Shown in pieces: positions 17,501-24,297 of a DNA stretch of 39,117 bases. Position 1 is the stretch's first letter, and each line of letters begins with the position of its first letter. The position numbers and the translations under genes were made by a program. The notes below the pieces were generated by a model. It was given only the letters and a program-made list of their open reading frames with translations. It was not told where the DNA came from and did no database searches. Source of the stretch: Myxococcales bacterium (GTDB taxonomy: Bacteria > Myxococcota_A > Polyangia > Polyangiales > Polyangiaceae); NCBI GenBank assembly GCA_947473045.1, contig CANJCO010000014.1:1-39117 (forward strand). The letters run 5' to 3'.

Positions 17501-20500
17501 GGTGCGCGAGCGTTTCGTGGTTGGAATCGTCGAGCGGCAGCGCGCGAGCGTACGTGTCGAACGCCGCGCCGAGCGCGTCGAGGGCGTCTTCATGCAAGCG
17601 CGCGATGCGGTGGAGCAGCTCGACTTTTTGGAACGGGTCGTCCGCGTGCGCGACTTGAACTTCATACACGCCAACGAGATTCCGCCAGTCGCTCGCAGCC
17701 TCGTAAACAGACTCGAGCACGCCGGCCGCGCCGAGCGTGTTGGAGCCGCCCGCCTTCATGCTCTCGAGCGCGCGGAGCGTCGGCTCGTGCCCAGGCTCCT
17801 GCGCGAGAATGTCGCGATAGAGCTCGATGGCGCGCGGGGCGTCCTCGAGACGCTTTTCGTAGAGCTCCGCAACCCGGTACTGGTAGCTGATCGCCTCGGC
17901 CGCATCGGCGGTCATCTCACCTTGACGGTTGAGAACGCTGAGCAACTCGGCCCAGTTTTGCGCCTGCTCGTAGAGAACGTCCAAGCGCGAAAGCGCCTGA
18001 AGGTCGTCGGGATCGAGCTCGAGGATCTTTTGGTAAGTATCGATCGCCCGCGCAACGTCGCTAAGCTCACGCTCGTATACGGCGCCGACCTGATAGTAGA
18101 TGCGCTTCTTCTCGTCGGCGTCCGAAATCAGGTCGACTTTGCGTGCGTAAACGCTGAGCAGGTCGTTCCATCGTGAGAGCCCGAGGTAGCGCTTGATGAG
18201 CGCGTCGAGCGCGCGCAGGTCGTCTCCGTCAACTTCGAGTACGCGATTGTAGACCGCGATGGCGGCGTCAGGCCTTTGAAGAATGTCTTCTTCGATGGCG
18301 GCCGCCTGAAACAGCGCGTCCTTCTTTTCGTGAAGCGCGTCGACGATCTCGGCCTTGCGCTGAAGAATCGCGGAAAGCTCGGCATAGCGTTCGGAACTTC
18401 GATAGAGGCGCTCGAGGGACTCCGCTGCGACAAGGTTCGCCGGATCGATCTCGAGCACTTTTCGGTAGCGCGCGATCGCAGCGTCGACGTCCGCGAGGTC
18501 TTCCTCATGAATGCGCGCGCTCATCGCATAGAGGGCACTCGAAAGATCGGGGTCCGATGCCGCGGCTGCGCGCTGCTCGTAAACGCCGGCGAGATCCGCC
18601 AAGCGCCCCGCGCCACGCGCGACGCGGTCAAGTGACTGCTGCGTCTGCTCGCTGGCGGCGTCTTCGGCAAGCGCCCGCGCGAGCGTCGAAAACGCCTGAT
18701 TCGCGTCCCCGGCTGCGTCTTCAAAAAGTTGAGCTATCTGGTGGAGAAGTTCCACCTTGCGCGCCGAATCGTCGGCCCGGCTCACCTGCACTTCGTGCAC
18801 GCCAATGAGCTTCTGGAAATCGCCTGTCTGGCGATAAAGCGGCTCGAGCAAGTCGGCAATCGCGAGCGCGTGGGCAGGATCGCGCCCCAATCGTTCGAGC
18901 GCCGCGAGCGCCTCGGCGTTGGTCGGATCGCGATCGAGCACCTGGCGATAGCCCTCGAGCGCGACATCTACCTGTCCCATGTGAGCTTCGCGTAGCCCCG
19001 CAACGCGGAGCATCAGCGCGAGCTGCGCGTCTTCAGTCGCCGCGAGCGCGAGCTGCGCATCCAGATTCTCTGCGAGGTCGGCGTGCATGTTCTCGCGGCT
19101 AAAGAGCCCGTCGAGCGCCGTCAGCGCCCGAAGGCTCGCCGGATCAGTCTCAAGCACTTTTCGATACGAGGCGATTGCCTGTGCGGCACTGCCGAGCCTG
19201 CGGTCCTGCACGTCGGCCATTTGCGCGAGCAGTTCCTCGCGAACTTCGGCGTCTGAGCTCTGGTCAGCGCGGCGCTCCAGCACGCCGACGAGGTCGGCCC
19301 AGCGACCCGTGCGCGCGAAAAGGCGCTCGAGCGCAGCGAGCGCGTCGGAGTCAGCAGCGTCTGCCTCGAGCACGCGGGCGTACGCGGCTGCGGCCGCGTC
19401 GACGCGATCCAACCGCTCTTCGATCCCCGCAACCTTTAGCCAGTATTCGCGCGCGAGCGACGCGTCGGCAACCGCAGCAGCGACCGATTCGTACAGGGCG
19501 ACGAGCGCGGCGTGGCTGCCGGCCGACTCGACGACCTTCTCGATTTCTTCGCGCGTCTCAAGGAGCGACGGATCGTCCTTCAGCGCGCTGGACAGCAGCG
19601 TGAAGGCTCGGCCGAAATCGCCGAGTTGCTCACCTGCGATGCGCGCCGCCTTGCGCAGCAGCTGAACCCGCCGCCCGAGCGCCAACTCGGTCGAAGCGAG
19701 GATCTCGAGAACATCGGCGAGCTTGCTCCACTCGGCCGCTTCTTCGTAAATCGGTTCGAGGATCCCTGCGGCGTCCCCGCGCAATTCCGGATGGGCGAGC
19801 AGTGCCTCGAGAGCCCCCTTCGCCGGCGCGTGCTGCGCATCGAGGTAGAGAATCTCCCGGTAATTTTCGAGAGCGCCGGGTGCATCGCCGAGGTGCTTTT
19901 CGAGCGTCTGACCAAGCTTGTATTTCAGCTCGACGAGCTCGCTCTCGCCTGCGTCCGACTCGATCCGGCGGCGCAAAATAGCCGCGTAATCCTGCCAGCG
20001 ACTCAATTGAGCGTAGAGCGCCTCGACCGCTTCGAGCGCCGGCCCGTCCGTCGGCTCGTCCTCGAGCACGGCGAGGTAGGTCGCGATCGCGCGGTCGACG
20101 TCCTTGAGTTCGGTCTCGTAAAGCTTCGCCAGTTCGAATTGAATTCGCTTCTTGTCGGCAGCGTCGACAGCAAGGTCGCGGCGCCGCTCATAAATCGAGA
20201 GAAGCTCAGATACGCGGCCGACCTGTCGATACAGGCGTTCGAGCGCCTCCAAGGCTACTTCGTTGTCACTCTCGATTTCATATACGGCGCGGTAGACCTC
20301 AAGCGCGTCGTCGACGCGCCCGACCTCGTCCGTGAGCACGCGGCCAAGCGCCAGACGAAGCTCGATCGAAGCCGTTGCGTTGCCATCTTCGACGGCAGCT
20401 GCGATCGCGCGACCGTAGCTCACGATCAGCTTTTCCCACTCGCCGGCAGCCTTCGCCGCACGCTCGGCGTCTACAATCGTCATTTCGTCGTCGGAGGCCA

Positions 20501-22958
20501 GCTCGAAGGCCGCGAGGTAACGCTCGAAGGCCTTCGACGGATCTTTGACCTTGGTCTCGTAGATCGCTGCCAGTTCGCGCAGCAAAGCAAGCCGGGCCGC
20601 AGCGTCGCGCTCGTGCGACAGCTTCACCTCGAGGGCTCCGACGAGGAGCTTCGCGTTGCCGGCTGCCGTGTAGATCGGCACAAGCGCCTCGGCGGCGCGC
20701 AGGTTGTCGGCGTCAAGCTCGAGGACCTTCTCGTACGCCTTGGCTGCCCGGTCGGACTTCTGCTTTTTGTCCGCCCACAGCTCCGCAATCTTGAAGAGCA
20801 TGCCGAGCTTGGCGTCGCCAGCCGTCTCCTTTGCTTCCTGCTGCTCGAGAACGCGAATGAACTCGTCCCACTTGCCGCTCTCGGCGTAGAAAACCTCGAG
20901 GTCATCCCAGCGTCCGAGCGCGAGGTATTTCTTCTTGAGTGCCTCCTGCGCCCGACGGTCATTCGGATCAAGCGTCAGCAGCGTGCGCCACGCGGTGACT
21001 GCTCCGTCTTCGTTGCTCAGGCGCTCGCTGTAAATCGTTCCGAGCTTGTTCAGTATCTGGATGCGAGCCTGATCGTCGTACGTAACCTCAGACTGCTTCT
21101 CGAGCACCTCGGCGAGACGCTCGAAGTCTTTGCTCCGCTCGTAGAGTTGGCCAAGCGCGCCGAGGGCGTCGACGTTCGACGCATCATTGGCGAGCACTTC
21201 CTGCCAAAGCTCGATGCATACTTCGGGGTTGTTGCGAATGCGCTCGGTGGCGAGCTTTGCCGTTTCGAGCAATTTCGCGCCGCGAGCGGCGCCCGCCGGA
21301 AGCGCAGCGGCATCCCTGCGCTGCAGCACCAGCAGCTTCTCCCAATCACGCCGCTTCTCGTACATCGGCCGCAAAAAATCGACCGCGGCAGCGTTGTCGG
21401 AATCGAGCGCGAGCACGGCCTCATAGGCTTTTACGGCCTCGCCCGGATTGGCAAATTTCGACACGTAGAGTTCGGCAGCTTTAGTGTAGAGCGCAACCTT
21501 TTCAGCAACGTCCGGAACGAGCGCCGCGAGCTGCAATACGGTCTTCGCGTATTCGTTAAACCGCTTCGCAGCCTCCTGCTTTTCGGCCGCGGCACGGAGT
21601 TCGTCGATCTTTGCCTGGTCAACTGCGACCGGCTCGGGCGCGGGCAAAGGGGCGGGCTCCTTGGCGATTTCAACAGGCGGCGCATCGGCAGGCGCGACTT
21701 CTGCCGCCTCCTGAGGAACGACGAGCCCCGACTCGGCAGGAGCAGCCACATCACCAATCGACACGTCGTCGAGGCTCACCATTTCGACCAACCCTTCATC
21801 ATCAACATCTTCCGACGCGCCGACCGGCTCTTCGCTCGGCGGGACGAGACGAACCGATTCGCCGATTTGCAGCTCAAATGCCCGAACCTGCGGGTGCTCA
21901 GGACAGCTCGCTGCGAGCCTCTCAAAAGAGGCGCGCGCTCGCGCGAGATCAGCGGTCTCGCGCCAGGCGATCGTGGCTGACTGGGCTCCGTAAAAAGACG
22001 AGACCGCAGCGCCCGAATCAGACGCGAGCGCAGCCTCGGCGAGGCCGAGCACGCGGTCCCAGTCGCCTGCCTTGGTCCCGTAAACCTCGCGCAGAACATT
22101 GAAGGCTCCCTCTTGCGAGGCGTCGCACTTTACCGCCTGCTCAAGGAAACCGGCCCCAACGTCGGCGTTCTGATGGCGCGACGACCAGCGCGCTCCAAAC
22201 GCGCAAGCGAGCGCTCCGCGCTGCTTGAGATCGGGAAGCGACGAGAGCAATTCTGCCTGCGTCGGCTCGAGCTCATCGAGCGCGTTGCGCTCCGTTATGG
22301 CGGACTCGTAGTTGGCAGCTACGTCACGCGACATCGGCGCCGCTGAATAGGCCTTAAGCAGCAGCCCCTCGACCTCGTCGGGAGCGAAACGACGCGCCAC
22401 GCGCGCAGCGCGAAGGTACAGCGTCGCCGACTCGGCAGACTCGCCAGCAGCGCGCAAGAGCGACGCTACGTGGGCCTGCCACGAGTCACCGGCGACCTGA
22501 ACGTCCTCGAGCCGAGCGCTCGCCGCAACGCTGTCGCCGCCGCTCGCCGCGAGGGCCTTCGCGTAGGTCGCCGTCGCCTTGTCGTAGTCGCCCGAGTCGC
22601 AGAGCACGTCTCCGAGCTCCACAAGCAGCGCTGTCGATTGATCCGCCGAACGCGGGGATTTCAGCTCCAGCTCGAGCAGCTTCTGAACCATGTTCAGCTT
22701 GCCGAGGTCCCAGTAGATCCCCCGAGCCGCACCCAGGCTCTCGAGCAAAGCCGGATTGAGCTTGTAGGCGTCCTGATAGTGCCTGAGCGCCTTAACGCCA
22801 GCGAGAAACTTCTCCTCATACAAACGCCCGAGGCGCAGGTGCAATGAGGCCCTGAGCTCAGCTCCGTCAGCTGCAGCAATAGCCTTCTCGAGCTCGTCGA
22901 CCAGCGAACGCCAGTCACGGTTGATCTCGAGGTACGAAAGACGCTCCTGAAGGTCCAT
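11568..22958 (-). CDS. gltI: Giant TPR protein, GltI/AgmK-type gliding motility component
   Basis: The 3796-aa protein is built almost wholly of helical TPR-type hairpins. A recurring unit of about 72-75 residues carries a pattern like A..Y..VLELDP.N..AL.AL followed by GRW.EL..VLE; roughly 45 units can be estimated. The unit array is interrupted near residues 370-465 by an acidic, Pro/Ala-rich linker. The last 280-290 residues are not TPR and look like a separate globular domain. There is no signal peptide (it begins MDLQERLSYLEINRDW), so it is probably cytoplasmic. Myxococcus xanthus AgmK/GltI is likewise a giant TPR protein of about this size in the glt cluster, acting as part of the gliding complex. 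The ATG at 22958 follows GAGGA; the frame extends 20 codons further without a family-like start. Orthology is inferred from size, architecture and neighbours. Confidence 0.8.
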   Translation of the reverse strand: MDLQERLSYLEINRDWRSLVDELEKAIAAADGAELRASLHLRLGRLYEEKFLAGVKALRHYQDAYKLNPALLESLGAARGIYWDLGKLNMVQKLLELELKSPRSADQSTALLVELGDVLCDSGDYDKATATYAKALAASGGDSVAASARLEDVQVAGDSWQAHVASLLRAAGESAESATLYLRAARVARRFAPDEVEGLLLKAYSAAPMSRDVAANYESAITERNALDELEPTQAELLSSLPDLKQRGALACAFGARWSSRHQNADVGAGFLEQAVKCDASQEGAFNVLREVYGTKAGDWDRVLGLAEAALASDSGAAVSSFYGAQSATIAWRETADLARARASFERLAASCPEHPQVRAFELQIGESVRLVPPSEEPVGASEDVDDEGLVEMVSLDDVSIGDVAAPAESGLVVPQEAAEVAPADAPPVEIAKEPAPLPAPEPVAVDQAKIDELRAAAEKQEAAKRFNEYAKTVLQLAALVPDVAEKVALYTKAAELYVSKFANPGEAVKAYEAVLALDSDNAAAVDFLRPMYEKRRDWEKLLVLQRRDAAALPAGAARGAKLLETAKLATERIRNNPEVCIELWQEVLANDASNVDALGALGQLYERSKDFERLAEVLEKQSEVTYDDQARIQILNKLGTIYSERLSNEDGAVTAWRTLLTLDPNDRRAQEALKKKYLALGRWDDLEVFYAESGKWDEFIRVLEQQEAKETAGDAKLGMLFKIAELWADKKQKSDRAAKAYEKVLELDADNLRAAEALVPIYTAAGNAKLLVGALEVKLSHERDAAARLALLRELAAIYETKVKDPSKAFERYLAAFELASDDEMTIVDAERAAKAAGEWEKLIVSYGRAIAAAVEDGNATASIELRLALGRVLTDEVGRVDDALEVYRAVYEIESDNEVALEALERLYRQVGRVSELLSIYERRRDLAVDAADKKRIQFELAKLYETELKDVDRAIATYLAVLEDEPTDGPALEAVEALYAQLSRWQDYAAILRRRIESDAGESELVELKYKLGQTLEKHLGDAPGALENYREILYLDAQHAPAKGALEALLAHPELRGDAAGILEPIYEEAAEWSKLADVLEILASTELALGRRVQLLRKAARIAGEQLGDFGRAFTLLSSALKDDPSLLETREEIEKVVESAGSHAALVALYESVAAAVADASLAREYWLKVAGIEERLDRVDAAAAAYARVLEADAADSDALAALERLFARTGRWADLVGVLERRADQSSDAEVREELLAQMADVQDRRLGSAAQAIASYRKVLETDPASLRALTALDGLFSRENMHADLAENLDAQLALAATEDAQLALMLRVAGLREAHMGQVDVALEGYRQVLDRDPTNAEALAALERLGRDPAHALAIADLLEPLYRQTGDFQKLIGVHEVQVSRADDSARKVELLHQIAQLFEDAAGDANQAFSTLARALAEDAASEQTQQSLDRVARGAGRLADLAGVYEQRAAAASDPDLSSALYAMSARIHEEDLADVDAAIARYRKVLEIDPANLVAAESLERLYRSSERYAELSAILQRKAEIVDALHEKKDALFQAAAIEEDILQRPDAAIAVYNRVLEVDGDDLRALDALIKRYLGLSRWNDLLSVYARKVDLISDADEKKRIYYQVGAVYERELSDVARAIDTYQKILELDPDDLQALSRLDVLYEQAQNWAELLSVLNRQGEMTADAAEAISYQYRVAELYEKRLEDAPRAIELYRDILAQEPGHEPTLRALESMKAGGSNTLGAAGVLESVYEAASDWRNLVGVYEVQVAHADDPFQKVELLHRIARLHEDALDALGAAFDTYARALPLDDSNHETLAHLERLAAATERWGDVARLYDTALAGLAGDPDRFVELALRIAQIYETQLESSAEAIIRYKRALEVDGENQASLSALDRLYSQTQRWSELAVILSREADVGQTPDEILAFKHRLGQLNQTRLGNLDGAIAAYREVLAAAPEQTETVEALEALFAAGTKQVEIGEILEPIYRASGEWEKLRSVFEAQLAHAPASGADGDEGSSEDRLAAYYRIAELVEEKLIDGAAALEVYARAVKEFPLDEKCAEELPRLAASVDEGFEAVANAYADVLGAHSDPHVQAVIGKRLAKLFEDDLGDITKAEETYKYVLTVAPLDSEALSDLDRIYESIESWPELAGVLEQRLRAGGEPHELTEIHVRLGELYEQRIGDVDSAMRVYRRLFDGLDPANDAAIAALGRIYEQKQAYGELMAVYERELANASGDAAEADIRSKIAHLCADRLGDDLRAVDTWKIVLDLRGEDTEALSALSRLYERQGAFRELVEILEREGAATIDDDARVSILTRRALVFSQHLQRDEMALEEYMRVLDIDVANLASLRAIAAIRRRAGDAYELVGALHQIVDRAAAYLDEAELKGIFRELAKTYGEQLQQPFDAADAWRKLLEVGADAEAMDALEALYRAEERWHEVIEVKMRRAASFEGAPEQLAEYREIAALWADTVHEPDGATAAYQKMLEIDASSDEAFDALEKLHAAAGRWEPLVELLLGRLESRELASQRAELLRKIARVFEEHLDDKGQALDALINALSEDFHDRETARYLERIAQATGRWNEVIKTASEWLQEQTDPKQKIRLCLHLAKWYGEDLGRPEYAQPYYAQIVQLDPNNVGALRQMAQLHRKSANWQQLGATLTRALEVAVGDEERKELLNELGELLDQHMGQTEQGMTYFERALEVDPNFVPALENLERIYTARGQTRELVEVLVRMAASQSDPAAAVQSKLRVGSLFETTLADTARAAQVYREVLEIDASNVNAMRGLVRACEGLQEWPELVKVLEAQLDVVNSERERVDILMQLANLHEEQFLKSELAAARLEQVLEIDPNHEDAYFALERNYRKLRQWHELVATYERHVSIAADRKTKVENYGFVAQIFAEEIVDVDRAIEAYRNLLDLDDSHVPALEAIAKLYEKQGDTAQSIEFTMRVADLTSDSKTRVEAYYRIGKIQDEKLGDRISARDSFDKVLELDPAHLPTLASLRQIALDDTDYYKAVEYMDLEQSHTQSARQRARLLVEIGKLRSEKLDEKDAAIVAWEAAFQADPENEDAAMPLASEYVAAERWEAAEPLLEMLVRKSGKRDRHEQHELQSKLGTVSIKLGKDDRALKAFTAALQLDQTSAETIRGLADVSFRLKDWAAALSNYQKVLTSLSEDETEARAEVYYRLGCVKREQGQAKQAINNFEKALGADSAHAQTLEALVALYSELRDWKQVVAYKRQLLDSVVEADARFKMLGEIAELWRDQDKNPAKALETYEEARDLQPNNIPLLHAMLALYQQTESWARMIDTIQAISDLERDPVRKSKFIYTMAQLYRDKESDQDRALELFNQALDLNPTFLEAFERINKILTARKDWKELERAFRRMLKRLAPTTGQNADLEFNLWHTLGIIYRDRLHDSKSAIEAFKMATRYKPEEAVERQILAELYEAADQIEAAIGEHTIVLQRDPLRIDPYRSLYKLYTRTQQHDRAWCMAAALAFLRKADPDEQRFFEDYRPRGMLPVKSRLDNEQWVKNLFHKDENIYIGKIFEMITPAAIISKTNQLRQARQLPVLDKRFKQDPATSTVTFAKTFGWAAQVLSVQAPELYIRNDIAGALAAVAAVPPASVAGQSVLTGFSPQELTFIVSKHLSTYRGEHYIRSLFPTMNELKVLLFAAIKLIVSDFAVPADMEQAVNLTAVELVKHMQPIARDSLRLVVQKFMEDGARADLKRWMQTVEITGARAGLLLCADLEIARKIIGAEPQLPGDLSSAEKMKELLVFSVSEQYFALRTALGIAVGG
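12420..22900 (-). repeat. Diverged tandem array coding for about 45 double-TPR units
   Basis: The coding sequence of the giant protein consists of diverged repeats of about 216-225 bp. Phrases encoding LELDP-type turns and RW-x-EL helices recur at that period. The copies are far from identical in DNA, indicating an old array rather than recent expansion. The only clear interruption is around 21560-21840. Confidence 0.75.
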
Positions 22959-23148
22959 GGATCCTCGTGGCAGTGACGCCAAAACATCCCGCGCGAAGAG
23001 CGCGCAGGGGTCGGCCAAAGGGCCAATCGACGCAGAACGCTAACAGACCGCGCGAGCGAAGTGCGCGCAGATCTTCAGAGAAATTCACGCGCCACATGTG
23101 GGCGCTCCACACACGCGCCAAGCCCGCGCTGCACCCGAAAAACGGAAC

Positions 23149-23184
23149 AAAAAGAAAACGGCCTCCCGCAGAAACGGAAGGCCG
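23149..23184 (-). terminator. Rho-independent terminator after the TPR lipoprotein gene
   Basis: On the minus strand a hairpin (arms 23176-23184 and 23159-23166, eight pairs with one bulged A, loop of nine) is followed at once by a T-rich run, TTTTCTTTTT. It starts 26 nt past the stop at 23210. It separates the lipoprotein gene from gltI, which therefore probably has its own promoter in 22959-23148. Confidence 0.7.
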
Positions 23185-23209
23185 TGCTCGCCGACGAACC
23201 AGCGACCGT

Positions 23210-24133
23210 TCAGGGAGCGGCGCTGCCCTCGACCTGCTTCAGCAGCTCCTGGGCCTGCGTGCACTCGCCGGAGTAGCGCGCCGCCGCGCCACCGCGACAA
23301 ATGATCTTCTGAAAGTTCTTGAGGTTTCCGGCCGCACCGCTCTTGTTCGGCGGCGTCATGCGTGAGTAAGCCGCGCCGAGGTTGAAGAAGGCGATCTGCT
23401 GGCCCTTGTCGGCGCATGTCCCACAAGACTTCTTGGCCGCCTCGAACTCCTTGACCGCGCCGCTCCAGTCGCCCTTGCGCTCCTGAATCTCGCCGTAGAG
23501 CGTGTGCACGTTGAACACTCCGCCGGTCGTGTCACCTTTCTCGTGATTGATGGCCTCTTTGATAACCTGCTCGGCCTCGTTCAAATAGCCAAGTCGGATA
23601 TAAAGATCGGCGAGAGGAACATAATAGGCAAGTTCGGCCGGATTAAGCGATATCGCTTTTGTGTAATGCTCGAGCGCTTCCTTTTCCTGATCGAGATGCA
23701 GGTAAACGCCGCCGAGATCGAAATGCGGATCGGCCATGTTCGGATCAAGCTTCGCCGCAGCCTCGAGCGGCTCCTTCGCGTCACTCCAGCTCGCAGGCCC
23801 CTTCTCCGCGAGCTTCACGTTCGCGTAACCGCGGAGGTAGAAGTAGTCGGCATGCGTCGGGGCGAGCTTCTCGGCCTTGCTGCAGGTAAGCGCGACCTTC
23901 TCCCAAAGCTCTTTCTTCTGATAGGCCCCCGCGAGCTTCCAGAGAATACGGTAGTTCGACGGGTCGAGCTGCGTGGCCTGCTCGTATTTACTAATCGCGT
24001 CGTCGATATTGCCGCCGCGCGACTTGTCGCCTTCATTGGCCAGGTTCACAGCCTCGATATTGTTGCGGCTGCACGCGCCGAGCGGCAACGTTGCAGAAAG
24101 GACGCTCACGAAAACGAGGGCTCGCTTGAACAT
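23210..24133 (-). CDS. TPR-repeat lipoprotein within the glt cluster
   Basis: The 307-aa product begins MFKRALVFVSVLSATLPLGA, with the lipid-anchor cysteine at residue 21. Five to six TPR motifs follow, for example DDAISKYEQATQLDPSNYRI, HFDLGGVYLHLDQEKEALEH and YYVPLADLYIRLGYLNEAEQ. Four more cysteines lie toward the C-terminus (KKSCGTCAD, KIICRGG and GECTQ). It should sit in the periplasm, anchored to a membrane, as a protein scaffold. It occupies the position between gltG and gltI where M. xanthus, as I recall, has the outer-membrane gene gltH, but it is not a beta-barrel. A promoter-like site and GGAGA ribosome site precede it, and terminators bracket it, so it is probably a single-gene unit. 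A role in the gliding complex is inferred from position only. Confidence 0.75.
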   Translation of the reverse strand: MFKRALVFVSVLSATLPLGACSRNNIEAVNLANEGDKSRGGNIDDAISKYEQATQLDPSNYRILWKLAGAYQKKELWEKVALTCSKAEKLAPTHADYFYLRGYANVKLAEKGPASWSDAKEPLEAAAKLDPNMADPHFDLGGVYLHLDQEKEALEHYTKAISLNPAELAYYVPLADLYIRLGYLNEAEQVIKEAINHEKGDTTGGVFNVHTLYGEIQERKGDWSGAVKEFEAAKKSCGTCADKGQQIAFFNLGAAYSRMTPPNKSGAAGNLKNFQKIICRGGAAARYSGECTQAQELLKQVEGSAAP

Positions 24134-24175
24134 GATTTCTCCGTCTAGAGATCGGAAGGCGAAAGTAGCGCGCGG

Positions 24176-24205
24176 AGTCTAGAGGAACGCAGCCGATCAT
24201 GGCAA
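24176..24205 (-). promoter_or_regulatory. Putative sigma70-type promoter of the TPR lipoprotein gene
   Basis: On the minus strand TTGCCA (24205-24200) and TAGACT (24181-24176) are separated by 18 nt. The predicted start is near 24169, giving a leader of about 36 nt with GGAGA before the ATG at 24133. It lies just downstream of the gltG terminator. Confidence 0.45.
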
Positions 24206-24224
24206 CGCCCTTTGCGTAGACTAC

Positions 24225-24264
24225 AAAAAAGCAGCGAGGGCGAAGCTCGAAGCGTCGCCCTCGC
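24225..24264 (-). terminator. Rho-independent terminator after gltG
   Basis: A perfect 10-bp stem (GCGAGGGCGA pairing with TCGCCCTCGC; arms 24255-24264 and 24234-24243, loop of 11) is followed on the minus strand by TGCTTTTTTG. It begins 33 nt past the gltG stop at 24298. This is the strongest terminator in the window. Confidence 0.85.
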
Positions 24265-24297
24265 GCAGCCGTTTACGCTTTCAGTGCGCGACTCGCG

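Noticed and set aside
13317-18176. Long plus-strand frames (764 and 843 codons) opposite the giant TPR gene, with others at 19512-21980 and 29728-31722
   Set aside because: They are antisense shadows that arise from high-GC codon usage. Their composition is Arg/Leu/Val-rich without domain motifs, and the opposite strand has a clear TPR pattern.
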